DNA of 64,000 bases, taken from positions 2,170,001 through 2,234,000 of the forward strand of contig NZ_AP025017.1 of NCBI RefSeq assembly GCF_019974135.1, given 5' to 3'. A model generated the notes under the pieces. The model did no database searches and was not told where the DNA came from. It saw nothing but the letters and a program-made list of their open reading frames with translations. Shown here in pieces: positions 10,934 to 21,706 of this stretch (the first letter of the stretch is position 1; each line of letters opens with the position of its first letter). The stretch comes from Actinomyces capricornis. Lineage in GTDB: Bacteria > Actinomycetota > Actinomycetes > Actinomycetales > Actinomycetaceae. The position numbers and the translations under genes are program-made.

Positions 10934-11899
10934 GTGGCGGGAAACCAGCGCGTCTACAAGCAGCGCATCCGATCCACCCAGACCCTCCAGAAGGTCTTCC
11001 GGGCCATGGAGCTCATCGCCTCCTCCCGGATCGGCGCCGCCCGCCGCCTTGCCCAGGAGGCCTCCCCCTACGACCGCGCCCTGGGCCAGGCCGTGGCCGC
11101 CGTGGGCGCCCACGCCCACCTGGACCACCCCCTGCTGACCCAGATCTCCCAGGAGTCGGACAACCCCCGGGTCGCGGTCCTGGTGTGCACCTCGGACCGG
11201 GGCATGGCCGGGGCCTACTCCGCCGCCATCCTGCGCGAGTCCGAGCGCCTCATCGCCCAGCTGGTCGAGGAGGGCAAGGAGCCGCGCATCTACACCTTCG
11301 GGCGCCGGGCGCAGTCCTACTTCGCCTTCCGCGGCAGGGCCATCGAGCGGGCCTGGACCGGGGAGTCCGACCGCCCCACCGAGGCCACCATGGCCGAGGT
11401 CTCCTCCACCCTGCTCACCGAGTTCCTCGCCCCCGCCCAGGAGGGGGTCGGCGAGGTCTACATCGTCTTCACCCGCTACGTCTCCATGGTCTCCCAGGTC
11501 CCCGAGGTGCGCCGCATGCTGCCGCTTATCGTCGTCGGCGAGGAGGCCCCGCCCGCGGGAGGCGAGCAGCAGCCCCAGGCCGCCGCACCCGGTGCGGCCC
11601 AGGCCCCGCAGCAGGCGGCCCACCAGGGCGCCCCGGCCCTCTACGAGTTCGAGCCCAGTGCCGAGGAGGTCATGGGGGCGCTCCTGCAGCGCTACGTGGC
11701 CATCCGCATCCGCAACGCCCTCCTGCAGTCGGCGGCCTCCGAGCTGGCCAGCCGCCAGCAGGCCATGCACACGGCCACCGAGAACGCCGAGGACCTCATC
11801 ATCACCTACACGCGCCTGGCCAATGCCGCGCGCCAGGGCGACATCACCCAGGAGATCACCGAGATCGTCTCGGGTGCCGATGCCCTGGGCTCTGGCTAG
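10934..11899 (+). CDS. atpG: F0F1 ATP synthase subunit gamma
   Basis: 321-residue central rotor shaft. It has the N-terminal helix (RVYKQRIRSTQTLQKVFRAM), the Rossmann-like middle (VAVLVCTSDRGMAGAYS) and the C-terminal helix (RQGDITQEITEIVSGADAL). A Gln/Ala/Pro-rich insertion of about 30 residues (about 200-232) separates the middle domain from the C-terminal helices and makes the protein longer than usual. Starts at GTG 3 bases after the atpA stop. Confidence 0.96.
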   Translation: MAGNQRVYKQRIRSTQTLQKVFRAMELIASSRIGAARRLAQEASPYDRALGQAVAAVGAHAHLDHPLLTQISQESDNPRVAVLVCTSDRGMAGAYSAAILRESERLIAQLVEEGKEPRIYTFGRRAQSYFAFRGRAIERAWTGESDRPTEATMAEVSSTLLTEFLAPAQEGVGEVYIVFTRYVSMVSQVPEVRRMLPLIVVGEEAPPAGGEQQPQAAAPGAAQAPQQAAHQGAPALYEFEPSAEEVMGALLQRYVAIRIRNALLQSAASELASRQQAMHTATENAEDLIITYTRLANAARQGDITQEITEIVSGADALGSG

Positions 11900-13426
<1,527 letters not shown>

Positions 13427-13452
13427 GGACCCGGGGACAGGGAGGAGGAAAC

Positions 13453-13743
13453 GTGGCTCTGCGCATCGAGGTGGTCTCACCCGCCGGCCAGGTGTGGGAC
13501 GGACAGGCCTCACAGGTCCGCGTGCCGCTCATCGACGGCGAGATGGGCATCCTGCCCGGCCGCCAGTCCCTCCTGGCCCTCATGGGCCAAGGACAGCTGC
13601 ATGTCGAGGCCCTTGACGGCCAGAGGGTCACCATCGGGGTCGAGGGCGGCTTCTGTTCGGTCGACCAGGACGTCATCACCATCGCGGCCGACCAGGCCCA
13701 CCGGGAGACGCCCGGAGGAGCCCCACAGGGCACCGAGGGCTGA
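13453..13743 (+). CDS. atpC: F0F1 ATP synthase subunit epsilon
   Basis: 96 residues: only the N-terminal beta-sandwich domain (GQVWDGQASQVRVPLIDGEMGILPG) and no C-terminal helical hairpin. This short form is usual in actinobacteria, where epsilon-mediated inhibition differs from E. coli. GTG start after GGAGGAGG. Three bases separate it from the DUF2550 gene. Confidence 0.95.
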   Translation: MALRIEVVSPAGQVWDGQASQVRVPLIDGEMGILPGRQSLLALMGQGQLHVEALDGQRVTIGVEGGFCSVDQDVITIAADQAHRETPGGAPQGTEG

Positions 13744-13746
13744 GCG

Positions 13747-14184
13747 ATGGGAGTGCACGCATGGGCCGTCGTGGTCACCGCCATTGGCGCCATCGTGCTG
13801 CTCATCGCCGCCTTCCTCATCCGCCTGCGCTTCCTGGCCGGCCAGGTGGGCTCCTTCGAGTGCGCCTGGCGCAGCTCGGGGGGCTCACGCTGGTTCAGCG
13901 GCGTGGCCGCCTTCCGGCACGACTCCCTGGACTGGTACCGCCTCGTCTCGCTGTCCCTGCGCCCCACCCGCTCCTGGCCCCGCCTGGAGCTGGAGCTGCG
14001 CTCGGCCAGGCGCCGCCGGGCCGACAGCCGCGTCATCGACATCGAGTGCGCCCAGGTCCCGCAGGATCGGCTGGACTCCTCCCGGGCGGCGCACACCTTC
14101 GAGCTGGCCATGATGGAGGAGTCCCACTCCGCGCTCGTGGCCTGGGTGGAGTCCGCCTCCCCCCAGCAGCCGCGGCTGTTCTGA
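13747..14184 (+). CDS. DUF2550 family protein
   Basis: 145 residues: one N-terminal membrane helix (about 5-26), then a basic soluble domain with SFECAWRSSGG, FSGVAAFRHDSLDWYRL and SRVIDIEC. Proteins of this family follow atpC in many actinobacteria. Function unknown. It is the last gene of the atp operon. Confidence 0.8.
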   Translation: MGVHAWAVVVTAIGAIVLLIAAFLIRLRFLAGQVGSFECAWRSSGGSRWFSGVAAFRHDSLDWYRLVSLSLRPTRSWPRLELELRSARRRRADSRVIDIECAQVPQDRLDSSRAAHTFELAMMEESHSALVAWVESASPQQPRLF

Positions 14185-14226
14185 TCGGGCGGCATTCGGG
14201 GCAGCCAGCACCCGGGCCAGGGGAGG

Positions 14227-14256
14227 CGGGCCGGGGCGACAGGACGAGCCGGCCCG
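14227..14256. terminator. possible bidirectional terminator
   Basis: 8-bp perfect GC stem (CGGGCCGG at 14227-14234 with its complement at 14249-14256) and a 14-base loop, in the 117-bp gap between the convergent DUF2550 and acyltransferase-like genes. There is no T-run, as is common in high-GC genomes. Confidence 0.4.
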
Positions 14257-14301
14257 GGCCTGCGGCACTGAGCCGCTCGGCCCCGGGAGTCCTCCCGCCC
14301 C

Positions 14302-15696
14302 TCAGTCCGCCTGGGTGGCGCGCAGGGAGATGACGTGGACCACGTGCTCCAGGGGCCCGCGGGCGAAGACCGTGAACCAGGCCATCGCCGCCAGGACGAG
14401 GCCCAGGCACACTGCCAGGGCCGCCCCATTCCCAGTGCCCGGGGTCAGGGTGGCGGCGTGGATGACCACCAGGTGGGCGCAGTAGGCGGTCAGGGACATC
14501 GAGCCCACCGCGGCCAGCGGCGCCAGGACCAGGCGGGAGCGGGCGGCGATGAGCTGGGCCAGGGCGATGACGAGCATGGCCACGCCTGAGGAGCCCACCG
14601 CCTCGAAGGAGGTGTTGGCATGCGGCCTGGCGGTGATGAGGGAGGACCAGTGCGAGCTGCTCAGCGGCCCGTAGTCCGCCTCGGCCACCGGCCGGTCGGT
14701 GCCCTCCGCACCCTGGTCGCCCTGCGGGACCGGGACCGGAGCGGTCGGGCCCGGCGGGAGGTCCGAGGACGGCGGCACCGCGGGGAGACGGGAGGAGCCC
14801 GAGGATCCGGGCACCTCGGGGAGGCCTCCTCCCGGCAGCCCGGAGGGGGCGGTGCCCGGCGCGCACTGCAGGGGGTCCGCGGGGGTGACCAGTACTGGCC
14901 TATCCGGCTCGGGCAACCCCAGCGCGTGGCCGGCGGCCACCGCCCCGCCGTAGCCCAGGATCGCGCACAGCGCCCCGGCGCCGGCCAGGCGCCACAGCTG
15001 GGCGCTGCGGCCCCAGTCCAGGCGCGAGAGCCCCAGGCCCAGGAGGATGTAGGCCACCCACAGCAGGCCGGGATAGGTTCCGTAGACGAAGAAGGACAGG
15101 ACCGCGTCGTTGCCGTCATCGGTACTGCTGGACAGGCCCAGCTCGGCCAGGGACAGGGGCAGGACGATGAGGAGCACCGGTCCGATGAGGGCGATCACCG
15201 CGGACAGCGCCAGCAGGACGGATGCGCGCAGGCGCACGAAGGGCAGGGCGAGGGCCAGCCAGGCGGCGTAGAAGCCCAGGATGACGGCCACCGAGGTGTC
15301 CAGCAGCGTGCACAGGGCCCCCAGGACCAGCAGGAGGGCGCAGCGCACGAGGATGCGCAGGCGGGCGCTGACCAGGCACGCCCCGCGGTGGGGCGTGGTG
15401 CGGCCGGTCATGATGCCCAGGGAGAAGCCCGCGATGACGGCGAACAGGACCGAGGAGCGCCCGTGCACCACGGACAGCAGACCCTCGGGGCTGGTCAGCC
15501 CGCAGGAGGTGAGGCCGATATGCGCCACCACCATGCCCAGCAGAGCCAGGCCCCGGGCGGCGTCGATCCCCGTGAGGCGGGCCGGGCCCGCGGTGCCGGT
15601 GAGGTAGGGGCCGGTGGTCCGGGGCAGGGCCCAGGAGGCGGGGGATGGGGAGGGAACTGCGGCCCCCGTCCCGAGGACGGTCCTATCGGGCGACAT
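14302..15696 (-). CDS. DUF418/heparan-acetyltransferase-like multi-pass membrane protein
   Basis: 464 residues with about nine hydrophobic helices. The start of the membrane part, RLTGIDAARGLALLGMVVAHIG, resembles the DUF1624/DUF418 'heparan-alpha-glucosaminide N-acetyltransferase-like' group, which may acetylate surface glycans. A long Pro/Gly/Ser-rich loop (about 270-340) interrupts the helices and is probably extracytoplasmic. It is a single gene convergent with the atp operon. Substrate unknown. Confidence 0.65.
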   Translation of the reverse strand: MSPDRTVLGTGAAVPSPSPASWALPRTTGPYLTGTAGPARLTGIDAARGLALLGMVVAHIGLTSCGLTSPEGLLSVVHGRSSVLFAVIAGFSLGIMTGRTTPHRGACLVSARLRILVRCALLLVLGALCTLLDTSVAVILGFYAAWLALALPFVRLRASVLLALSAVIALIGPVLLIVLPLSLAELGLSSSTDDGNDAVLSFFVYGTYPGLLWVAYILLGLGLSRLDWGRSAQLWRLAGAGALCAILGYGGAVAAGHALGLPEPDRPVLVTPADPLQCAPGTAPSGLPGGGLPEVPGSSGSSRLPAVPPSSDLPPGPTAPVPVPQGDQGAEGTDRPVAEADYGPLSSSHWSSLITARPHANTSFEAVGSSGVAMLVIALAQLIAARSRLVLAPLAAVGSMSLTAYCAHLVVIHAATLTPGTGNGAALAVCLGLVLAAMAWFTVFARGPLEHVVHVISLRATQAD

Positions 15697-15860
15697 GGCC
15701 GAATGATCTCCGGTCGCCCCCCGGTTTGTCCATCCAGCGCCTCCCAGCGCCTCAGCCGCCCCTGCGATTCACCGCGTGCGGCCGCCACTGCGGCACCGGC
15801 GGGGGCACCCGCGGGCGGGGATGCGCCCCGAGGCGTGCCCCGAGCCGCTAGGGTGTCGGC

Positions 15861-16556
15861 GTGCGCCTCGTTATCGCCTCCTGCTCCGTGGACTACTCCG
15901 GACGCCTCGATGCCCACCTGCCCCGGGCCAACCGGCTCCTCATGCTCAAGGCCGACGGCTCGGTCCTGGTCCACTCCGACGGCGGCTCCTACAAGCCCCT
16001 GAACTGGATGACCGCGCCCGCGCGCCTGAGCGTCACCGAGCCCGAGCCCCAGGAGGCGGCCGACGGCGTCTCGCAGATCTGGGAGGTCGCCTCCACCAAG
16101 ACCGAGGACCGCCTGGTCATCCGCATCTTCGAGATCCACTCCGATGTCTCCCAGGAGCTGGGCGCGGACCCGGGACTGACCAAGGACGGCGTCGAGGCCC
16201 ACCTCCAGGAGCTCCTGGCCGAGCAGATCGAGATCCTGGGCCCCGGCTACCGGCTCGTGCGCCGCGAGCACCCCACCGCCATCGGCCCGGTGGACATCCT
16301 GGCCAAGGACGCCCAGGGCGGCAGCGTGGCGGTGGAGATCAAGCGCGTGGGCGGCATCGACGGCGTCGAGCAGCTCACCCGCTACCTCGAGCTGATGCGC
16401 CGCGATCCGCTGCTGGCCCCCGTCCAGGGGGTCTTCGCCGCCCAGTCCATCAAGCCCCAGGCGCGGGTACTGGCCCAGGACCGCGGTATCCGCTGCGTCC
16501 TGCTGGACTACGACGCCATGCGCGGCATGGACGACGTCGAGTCCCGCCTGTTCTGA
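15861..16556 (+). CDS. nucS: endonuclease NucS (mismatch-specific)
   Basis: 231 residues. In actinobacteria lacking MutS/MutL, NucS cuts DNA at mismatches. The N-terminal DNA-binding domain contains [17 protein letters not shown]. The C-terminal nuclease has Asp145, Glu159 and Lys161 (PVDILAKD ... VAVEIKR) plus QLTRYLE. The extreme C-terminus ESRLF matches the beta-clamp-binding tail known for this family. TAGGGT lies 6 bases upstream of the GTG, which suggests a leaderless message. Confidence 0.94.
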   Translation: MRLVIASCSVDYSGRLDAHLPRANRLLMLKADGSVLVHSDGGSYKPLNWMTAPARLSVTEPEPQEAADGVSQIWEVASTKTEDRLVIRIFEIHSDVSQELGADPGLTKDGVEAHLQELLAEQIEILGPGYRLVRREHPTAIGPVDILAKDAQGGSVAVEIKRVGGIDGVEQLTRYLELMRRDPLLAPVQGVFAAQSIKPQARVLAQDRGIRCVLLDYDAMRGMDDVESRLF

Positions 16557-16587
16557 GCCGGCGGCGCCCACCGATCCAGGACCCGGC

Positions 16588-17820
16588 ATGCCAGTGACCC
16601 CAGCCCTTCCCCGCCAGGCGAGCCTGGCCCGCATCGTCTCCCAGGGCCTCGTGCCCGCCACCAGCGCCCCCGACGCCGTCGAGGCCGTTGGCCGCCAGCT
16701 GGCCATCCAGGGCCAGCAGGTCTCCGCCGTCCCCCACGTCCTCCTCGTGCGCTCCCCGGCCCTGGGCAGCCAGGTCGAGGAGGCCTTCGCCCGGGGCCGC
16801 CTGGTGCGGTCCTGGCCGATGCGCGGCACTGTGCACATCACCACGGCCGAGGACCACCACTGGCTGCGCGCCGCCCTCAGGCACCGCATGGAGGCCTGGA
16901 CCCGCCGCTCCGAGAGCGCCTACGGGGTCGATGAGGCCCTGTGCGCGCGGGCCGCCGAGGTGGCCCTGGAGCTCATCGCCGCCCAGGGGCCGGTGCCGCG
17001 CGCCGACCTGCTGACCGCCTGGCAGGAGGCCGGGCTCATGGAGGCCTTCCAGGGCACCGAGGTCTCCTCCTACCGCAGGCGCCACCTGCTGGTGCGCCTC
17101 CAGTGCGAGGGCGTGCTGGTCCAGGGCCCGCGGCGGGGCAATGAGCACCTCGTCGTCGATGCCTCGCCGCTGCCCGATGCCGACGGCGGCCCAGCGGGGG
17201 CGGGCGTGGCCGCGGGGCAGCCGGGGCACAGCGCCGCCCTGGCCGAGATCGCCCGCCGCTACGCCACCAGCCACGGGCCGATCGGCGCCGACGACCTGGC
17301 GCGCTGGACCACCCTGCCCAAGCGGCAGGCGGCCCAGGCGCTGGAGGCGGCCGTGGAGGCCACCGGCGCCTCCGACTACCCGGTGGACGCCTCGCGCGCC
17401 CAGGTGCCCCTGGTGCGGGTGCGCGCCGTCGGCGGGATGCGCGGGCGCCTGGAGCCGGTGGAGCGTGCCGGGGCGGCCACAGGTCCGGGGCCCGATGTGC
17501 TCTACATGCGCGCCGACCTGCTCGATCTGCTCGCCGAGGGCGCCACCGCCCGGGCGGCCCGGGCCACGCATGTCCTGGGCTCCTTCGACGAGCTGCATGT
17601 GGGCTACAAGGACCGCTCCTGCCTGACCGATGAGGCCGGCGAGCGCCTCATCTGCCCCTCGGCCAATGGGATGTTCCGCCCGCTGGTGGTCGACCGGGGG
17701 CGGCTGGTGGCCGTGCGGCCCTCCCAGGGGCTGATCTGGCTGGCCCAGGAGCGCCCGGCGCGCCTGGAGAGGGATACGGCCCGGGCTGTGGCCCGTATCG
17801 AGCAGCGCCTGGCCCGCTGA
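16588..17820 (+). CDS. winged-helix DNA-binding domain protein (HTH_42/YcaQ-like)
   Basis: 410 residues. Matches the HTH_42 (AlkX/YcaQ-like) family by its N-terminal GRQLAIQGQQVSAVPHVLLVRSP, the RLVRSWPMRGTVHI strand, and the C-terminal LGSFDELHVGYKDRS and GMFRPLVVDRGR. Relatives unhook DNA crosslinks or are uncharacterised regulators. The actinobacterial group is mostly annotated only by fold. Separated by 31 bp from nucS, so a DNA-repair role would fit, but that is inference. Confidence 0.75.
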   Translation: MPVTPALPRQASLARIVSQGLVPATSAPDAVEAVGRQLAIQGQQVSAVPHVLLVRSPALGSQVEEAFARGRLVRSWPMRGTVHITTAEDHHWLRAALRHRMEAWTRRSESAYGVDEALCARAAEVALELIAAQGPVPRADLLTAWQEAGLMEAFQGTEVSSYRRRHLLVRLQCEGVLVQGPRRGNEHLVVDASPLPDADGGPAGAGVAAGQPGHSAALAEIARRYATSHGPIGADDLARWTTLPKRQAAQALEAAVEATGASDYPVDASRAQVPLVRVRAVGGMRGRLEPVERAGAATGPGPDVLYMRADLLDLLAEGATARAARATHVLGSFDELHVGYKDRSCLTDEAGERLICPSANGMFRPLVVDRGRLVAVRPSQGLIWLAQERPARLERDTARAVARIEQRLAR

Positions 17821-17833
17821 TCCCCTCCGCCGT

Positions 17834-17914
17834 TGCACATCTTCGGGCCGCTTCGCCGGCGTGGCCCCCGACTTCTCCGCGAGATCACGTCGGCGCCTGG
17901 GCTGAAGATGTGCA
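17834..17914. terminator. long imperfect hairpin sharing ends with the one at 39.5 kb
   Basis: TGCACATCTTC (17834-17844) pairs with GAAGATGTGCA (17904-17914). An inner stem CGCCGGCGTG (17854-17863) pairs with CACGTCGGCG (17886-17895) with one G-T. It lies after the winged-helix gene and before nagA, so it could terminate transcription. The 17 bases 17901-17917 are identical to 39616-39632, where they form another hairpin. Confidence 0.6.
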
Positions 17915-17973
17915 GCGCGGGAGGCGGGGGAAGGAAGTTGTCTGATGTCTTGGCTGGTGCCAGACTCGGCCCC

Positions 17974-19269
17974 ATGAGCGAGGAAGCCACCAGACGCGCC
18001 TCCCAGGGCGCAGCCGCCAGCGGGCGCGGCCCCAGCAACCCCGACTCCCCCCGGGCGCTGCGGGGGCAGGTCATCACCCCCGAGCGGATCATCGAGGACG
18101 GGGCGGTCATCATCGACCAGGGGAGCATCGCCTGGGTGGGGGAGGCGGACCAGGTCGGGGCTGCCGGCCACGGCGCCGTCATCGACCACGCCGTCTGCGC
18201 CCCCGAGGGGGGCTACATCCTGCCCGGACTGGTCGACGTCCACTGCCACGGCGGCGGCGGGCAGTCCTTCCCCAATGCCACCACCCGGCAGGAGGCCATG
18301 GTCTGCGTCATGGAGCACCGCCGCCACGGCACTACCTCCCTGGTGGCCTCCTGCGTCACCGCCGCCCCCGAGATCCTCAAGGAGCGCACCCGCCTGCTGG
18401 CCGACCTGTGCCAGGAGGGCGAGCTGGCGGGCATCCACTTCGAGGGGCCCTTCGTCTCGGTGGAGCGCTGCGGCGCCCAGGACCCCACTTACATCATCGA
18501 CCCCGACACCCCGCTGACCCGCGAGCTGCTGGAGCTGGGGCGCGGGCACGTGGTCACCATGACCATCGCCCCGGAGAAGCCCGGCATCACCGGGGCCGAC
18601 GGGATCAATGCGGCCCTCATCGAGGGCGGGGCCCTGCCCTCCTTCGGCCACACCGACTCCGAGGCGGCCCCGGTGCGCGCCGCCCTGGCCGACGCCGCGG
18701 CGCGCATCGCCGCCCGCACCGAGGCGGGCCTGCCGGTGCGCTCGCAGCGCTCCACCGCCACGCACCTGTTCAACGGCATGCGGCCCATGCACCACCGCAC
18801 GCCCGGCCCGGTGCCCGAGTTCCTGGCCGCATCCCAGCGCGGGGAGTGCATCCTGGAGATGATCGGCGACGGCGTGCACCTGCACCCCGCCCTCGTCCTG
18901 GACATGTTCGAGACGCTGGGGCGCGAGAGCCTCGTGCTCATCACCGACGCCATGGCCGCCGCCGGCATGCCCGACGGCGAGTACGTCCTGGGGCCGGCCG
19001 CGGTGCGGGTCAGCCAGGGGGTGGCCCGGCTCGCCCAGGGCGAGTCCATCGCGGGCGGCACCGCCCACCTCATCGACGTCGTGCGCACCACCTGGCAGGG
19101 GGGCGTGGACCTGGTCGATGCCGTGTACGCCGCCAGCGTCCAGGGGGCGCGGATCCTGGGGGATCGCAGTGTCGGTGCGCTGCAGGCCGGGCTGCGGGCC
19201 GACGTCATCCTCACCGACGCCGGGCTGCGGCCCGTGGAGGTCCTCCGTCGCGGCCGGGCCGTGGCCTGA
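17974..19269 (+). CDS. nagA: N-acetylglucosamine-6-phosphate deacetylase
   Basis: 431 residues. Removes acetyl from GlcNAc-6-P in amino-sugar recycling (cytoplasm). Amidohydrolase fold: metal site GLVDVHCHGGGG, the metal-binding Glu in GIHFEGPF, His in SFGHTDSE and ATHLFNGM, substrate loop MIGDGVHLHP, and the catalytic Asp in LITDAMAAAG. CAGACT lies 7 bases before the ATG at 17974, so the mRNA may be leaderless. No nagB or transporter is adjacent. Confidence 0.93.
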   Translation: MSEEATRRASQGAAASGRGPSNPDSPRALRGQVITPERIIEDGAVIIDQGSIAWVGEADQVGAAGHGAVIDHAVCAPEGGYILPGLVDVHCHGGGGQSFPNATTRQEAMVCVMEHRRHGTTSLVASCVTAAPEILKERTRLLADLCQEGELAGIHFEGPFVSVERCGAQDPTYIIDPDTPLTRELLELGRGHVVTMTIAPEKPGITGADGINAALIEGGALPSFGHTDSEAAPVRAALADAAARIAARTEAGLPVRSQRSTATHLFNGMRPMHHRTPGPVPEFLAASQRGECILEMIGDGVHLHPALVLDMFETLGRESLVLITDAMAAAGMPDGEYVLGPAAVRVSQGVARLAQGESIAGGTAHLIDVVRTTWQGGVDLVDAVYAASVQGARILGDRSVGALQAGLRADVILTDAGLRPVEVLRRGRAVA

Positions 19270-19341
19270 CGCCGCGCGACCGCCCGGCCAGTCCCAACGG
19301 CCGGCGGGCCCGCTGGCTGATCGCGCCGGAGGCGGGCGCGT

Positions 19342-19851
19342 TCAGGCGCCGGCGCGGCGGACCTCCGTGATGGCGCCGGTGGTGACGTCGTAGATGATGC
19401 CGCGGGCGGTGGCGCCGCCGGGCACATGCGGGTCGGCCGCCAGATCAGCCAGGTCCTGGCTCAGGGCCTGGCCGACGTCGGTGAAGCCGCCCGGGCTCCA
19501 CTGCGGCCGCCGGCCCGTGGCCTCGGTGAGGGCCTCGAGGAGCTCCTCGTCGACCAGGCCGGTCATGCCGCAGTCGGTGTGGCGCACCACCAGGATCTCC
19601 TCGACTCCCAGCAGGTGCTGGGCGATGGCCAGGGATCGGCGGACATCCTCGGTCAGCAGGCCCCCGGCGTTGCGGATGACGTAGGCGTCCCCGGGCTGGA
19701 GCCCCAGCAGGGACATGGGGTCCAGGCGCCGGTCCATGCAGGCCACGACGGCTAGCCGGGCGCTGTCGCCCCGGGCGGGCCGGAAGCCCTCGGCGTGGCA
19801 GCGGGCCGCGCTCAGCGCCTGCTGCGCCGTCGGCCCGTGGGGATCAGCCAT
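19342..19851 (-). CDS. beta-carbonic anhydrase
   Basis: 169 residues. Interconverts CO2 and bicarbonate. Zinc ligands of the beta class are visible: Cys and Asp in VVACMDRRLDP, then His and Cys in VVRHTDCGMTG. IRNAGG is the conserved loop. This is the short form seen in actinobacteria. It starts 13 bases after the purU stop (GTG 19863 is an alternative start), so it is cotranscribed with purU. Confidence 0.9.
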   Translation of the reverse strand: MADPHGPTAQQALSAARCHAEGFRPARGDSARLAVVACMDRRLDPMSLLGLQPGDAYVIRNAGGLLTEDVRRSLAIAQHLLGVEEILVVRHTDCGMTGLVDEELLEALTEATGRRPQWSPGGFTDVGQALSQDLADLAADPHVPGGATARGIIYDVTTGAITEVRRAGA

Positions 19852-19864
19852 GACGGGGGCCACC

Positions 19865-20725
19865 TCAGGCGAAGACGACGGTGCGGTGGCCGTTGAGCAG
19901 CACGCGGTGCTCGGTGTGCCACTGCACCGCCTGGGCCAGGACCCGGCGCTCGACGTCCTGGCCCTTGGAGCGCAGCACGCTCACGGAGTCCTCGTGGGCC
20001 GCGCGGGTGACGTCCTGCTCGATGATGGGGCCCTCATCGAGATCGGCGGTCACGTAGTGGGCGGTGGCGCCGATGAGCTTGACGCCGCGCTCGTGGGCCT
20101 GGGCGTAGGGGCGGGCTCCCTTGAAGGAGGGCAGGAAGGAGTGGTGGATGTTGATGACGCCCCCGCGCAGGCGCTCGCACAGCGCGGGGGAGAGGATCTG
20201 CATGTAGCGGGCCAGGACCACCAGCTCCACGCCCAGGGACTCCACCAGGGAGAGCAGCTGCTCCTCGGCGGCGCCCTTGGTGTCCTGGGTGACCGGGATG
20301 TGGTGGAAGGGGACGTCGTAGAAGTCGGCCACGGGCCTGAGATCCTCGTGGTTGCCCACCACGCCCGCCACGTCGATGGGCAGCCCCTGGCTACGGGCCC
20401 GGAACAGCAGGTCGGTCAGGCAGTGGCCCTCCTTGGAGACCAGGATGAGCGTGCGCATGGGGCGCCCGACCTCATCGAGGCTCCACTCCATGGAGTAGTC
20501 GCGGGCGAGCTCGGCCAGGTCCTTCTCCATCTCCTGGCGCGGAACGGTGGTCAGCACCTGGACGCGCATGAAGAACAGCCCGGTGTCGGCGTCCCCGAAC
20601 TGCTTGGACTCGGTGATGTTGCCGCCGCGGCGGGCCAGGGCGCCGGTGACCGCGTGGACGATGCCGGGCCGGTCCGGGCAGGACAGGGACAGGACGAGGT
20701 GAGTGGGGGAATCGGGCTGTGCCAT
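19865..20725 (-). CDS. purU: formyltetrahydrofolate deformylase
   Basis: 286 residues. Hydrolyses 10-formyl-THF to formate and THF. An N-terminal ACT domain (about 8-85, SCPDRPGIVHAVTGAL) is followed by a formyltransferase-like domain. The latter has NIHHSFLPSFKGARPY (catalytic Asn-His region) and the catalytic Asp in ADLDEGPIIEQ. Only 14 bases separate the ATG from the end of the IS481 element, so the native promoter has been displaced. No good Shine-Dalgarno is present. Confidence 0.94.
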   Translation of the reverse strand: MAQPDSPTHLVLSLSCPDRPGIVHAVTGALARRGGNITESKQFGDADTGLFFMRVQVLTTVPRQEMEKDLAELARDYSMEWSLDEVGRPMRTLILVSKEGHCLTDLLFRARSQGLPIDVAGVVGNHEDLRPVADFYDVPFHHIPVTQDTKGAAEEQLLSLVESLGVELVVLARYMQILSPALCERLRGGVINIHHSFLPSFKGARPYAQAHERGVKLIGATAHYVTADLDEGPIIEQDVTRAAHEDSVSVLRSKGQDVERRVLAQAVQWHTEHRVLLNGHRTVVFA

Positions 20726-20734
20726 GGGGGAAGC

Positions 20735-21706
20735 CTAGCTGTTCTTCCCATGGAGGTTGTGGGCGCGGTCGATGGGTGGTTTGCCTCCGATGCTGGTGTG
20801 GGGTCGGTGGTGATTGTAGTGGTGGAGCCAGTGGGGGTAGGCCTGGGCGCGTTCCTGGTCGGAGTCGTAGTGGCGGGCGTAGGCCCATTCTTCGACCAGG
20901 GTGCGGTGGAACCTCTCGATCTTCCCGTTGGTCTGGGGCCGGTAGGGGCGGGTGTACTGGTGCTTGACGCTGCTGCCCAAAGCGGTGTTGAAAGCCTTGG
21001 AGCGGTAGCACGAGCCGTTGTCGGTCATCACTCGTTGCACGGTGATCCCCAAGGAGGCGTAGAACGCCCGGGCCCGGTGCCAGAACCCGGCAGCGGTGTC
21101 CTGGCGCTCATCGTCCAGGATCTCGGAGTAGACCAGGCGGGAGTAGTCATCGATGGCTGAATGCAGGTATGAGTACCCCATCGATGAGCGGTGGGCGCCT
21201 GCGGAGCGTTCCAGGGTGCGCCAGCCGCCGCCATCGGGGATCCGGCCGAGCTTCTTGACATCGACGTGCACCAGTTCGCCCGGGGCGCGGCGCTCGTAGC
21301 GCACGGGCCGGGGCCTGCGCAGGCGCGCACCGGTGGTCTTGTCGATGTGTCCCAGCAGTGGTGCCCGGTAGCGGTGCAGCACTTTGGAGACCGTGGACTG
21401 GGGAAGATGGAGGTGGTAGGCGATCCGGTGGGCGCCCCAGCGGCGAGTAGTGCGCAGGGCGATGATGCGCCTCTCGGTGCGCCGGGCAGTGCGCCGCGGT
21501 GAGCTGATCGGGCGGCTGGAGCGGTCCTGCATCGCCGCGCGGCCACCGGTGCGGTAGCGGGCCACCCATTTGGACACCGTGCCCCGACTGACATCGAACC
21601 GCTGGGCGACACGGGCCTGGGCCCACCCCTGGTCGATAACCAGCCTGGCGATCTTGAGCCGCCCTTGAACACTCAGAGCAGCACGAGCATGAGTAACATA
21701 TGACAC
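20735..21706 (-). CDS. IS481-family transposase
   Basis: 323 residues. N-terminal helix-turn-helix (VAQRFDVSRGTVSKWVARY), a second HTH-like region, and a DDE integrase core with Asp in VHVDVKKLG, Asp in VMTDNGSCYRS and Glu in TNGKIERFHRTL. Start GTG 21706 is set by GGAGG 5 bases upstream; the frame is open further to 21745. The last codons read into the flanking target duplication, whose CTAG supplies the TAG stop. The gene looks intact. Confidence 0.93.
   Translation of the reverse strand: MSYVTHARAALSVQGRLKIARLVIDQGWAQARVAQRFDVSRGTVSKWVARYRTGGRAAMQDRSSRPISSPRRTARRTERRIIALRTTRRWGAHRIAYHLHLPQSTVSKVLHRYRAPLLGHIDKTTGARLRRPRPVRYERRAPGELVHVDVKKLGRIPDGGGWRTLERSAGAHRSSMGYSYLHSAIDDYSRLVYSEILDDERQDTAAGFWHRARAFYASLGITVQRVMTDNGSCYRSKAFNTALGSSVKHQYTRPYRPQTNGKIERFHRTLVEEWAYARHYDSDQERAQAYPHWLHHYNHHRPHTSIGGKPPIDRAHNLHGKNS

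Noticed and set aside
9164..11770. 868-residue minus-strand frame over atpA and atpG
   Set aside because: Antisense shadow of strongly conserved F1 genes; no start site or family pattern.
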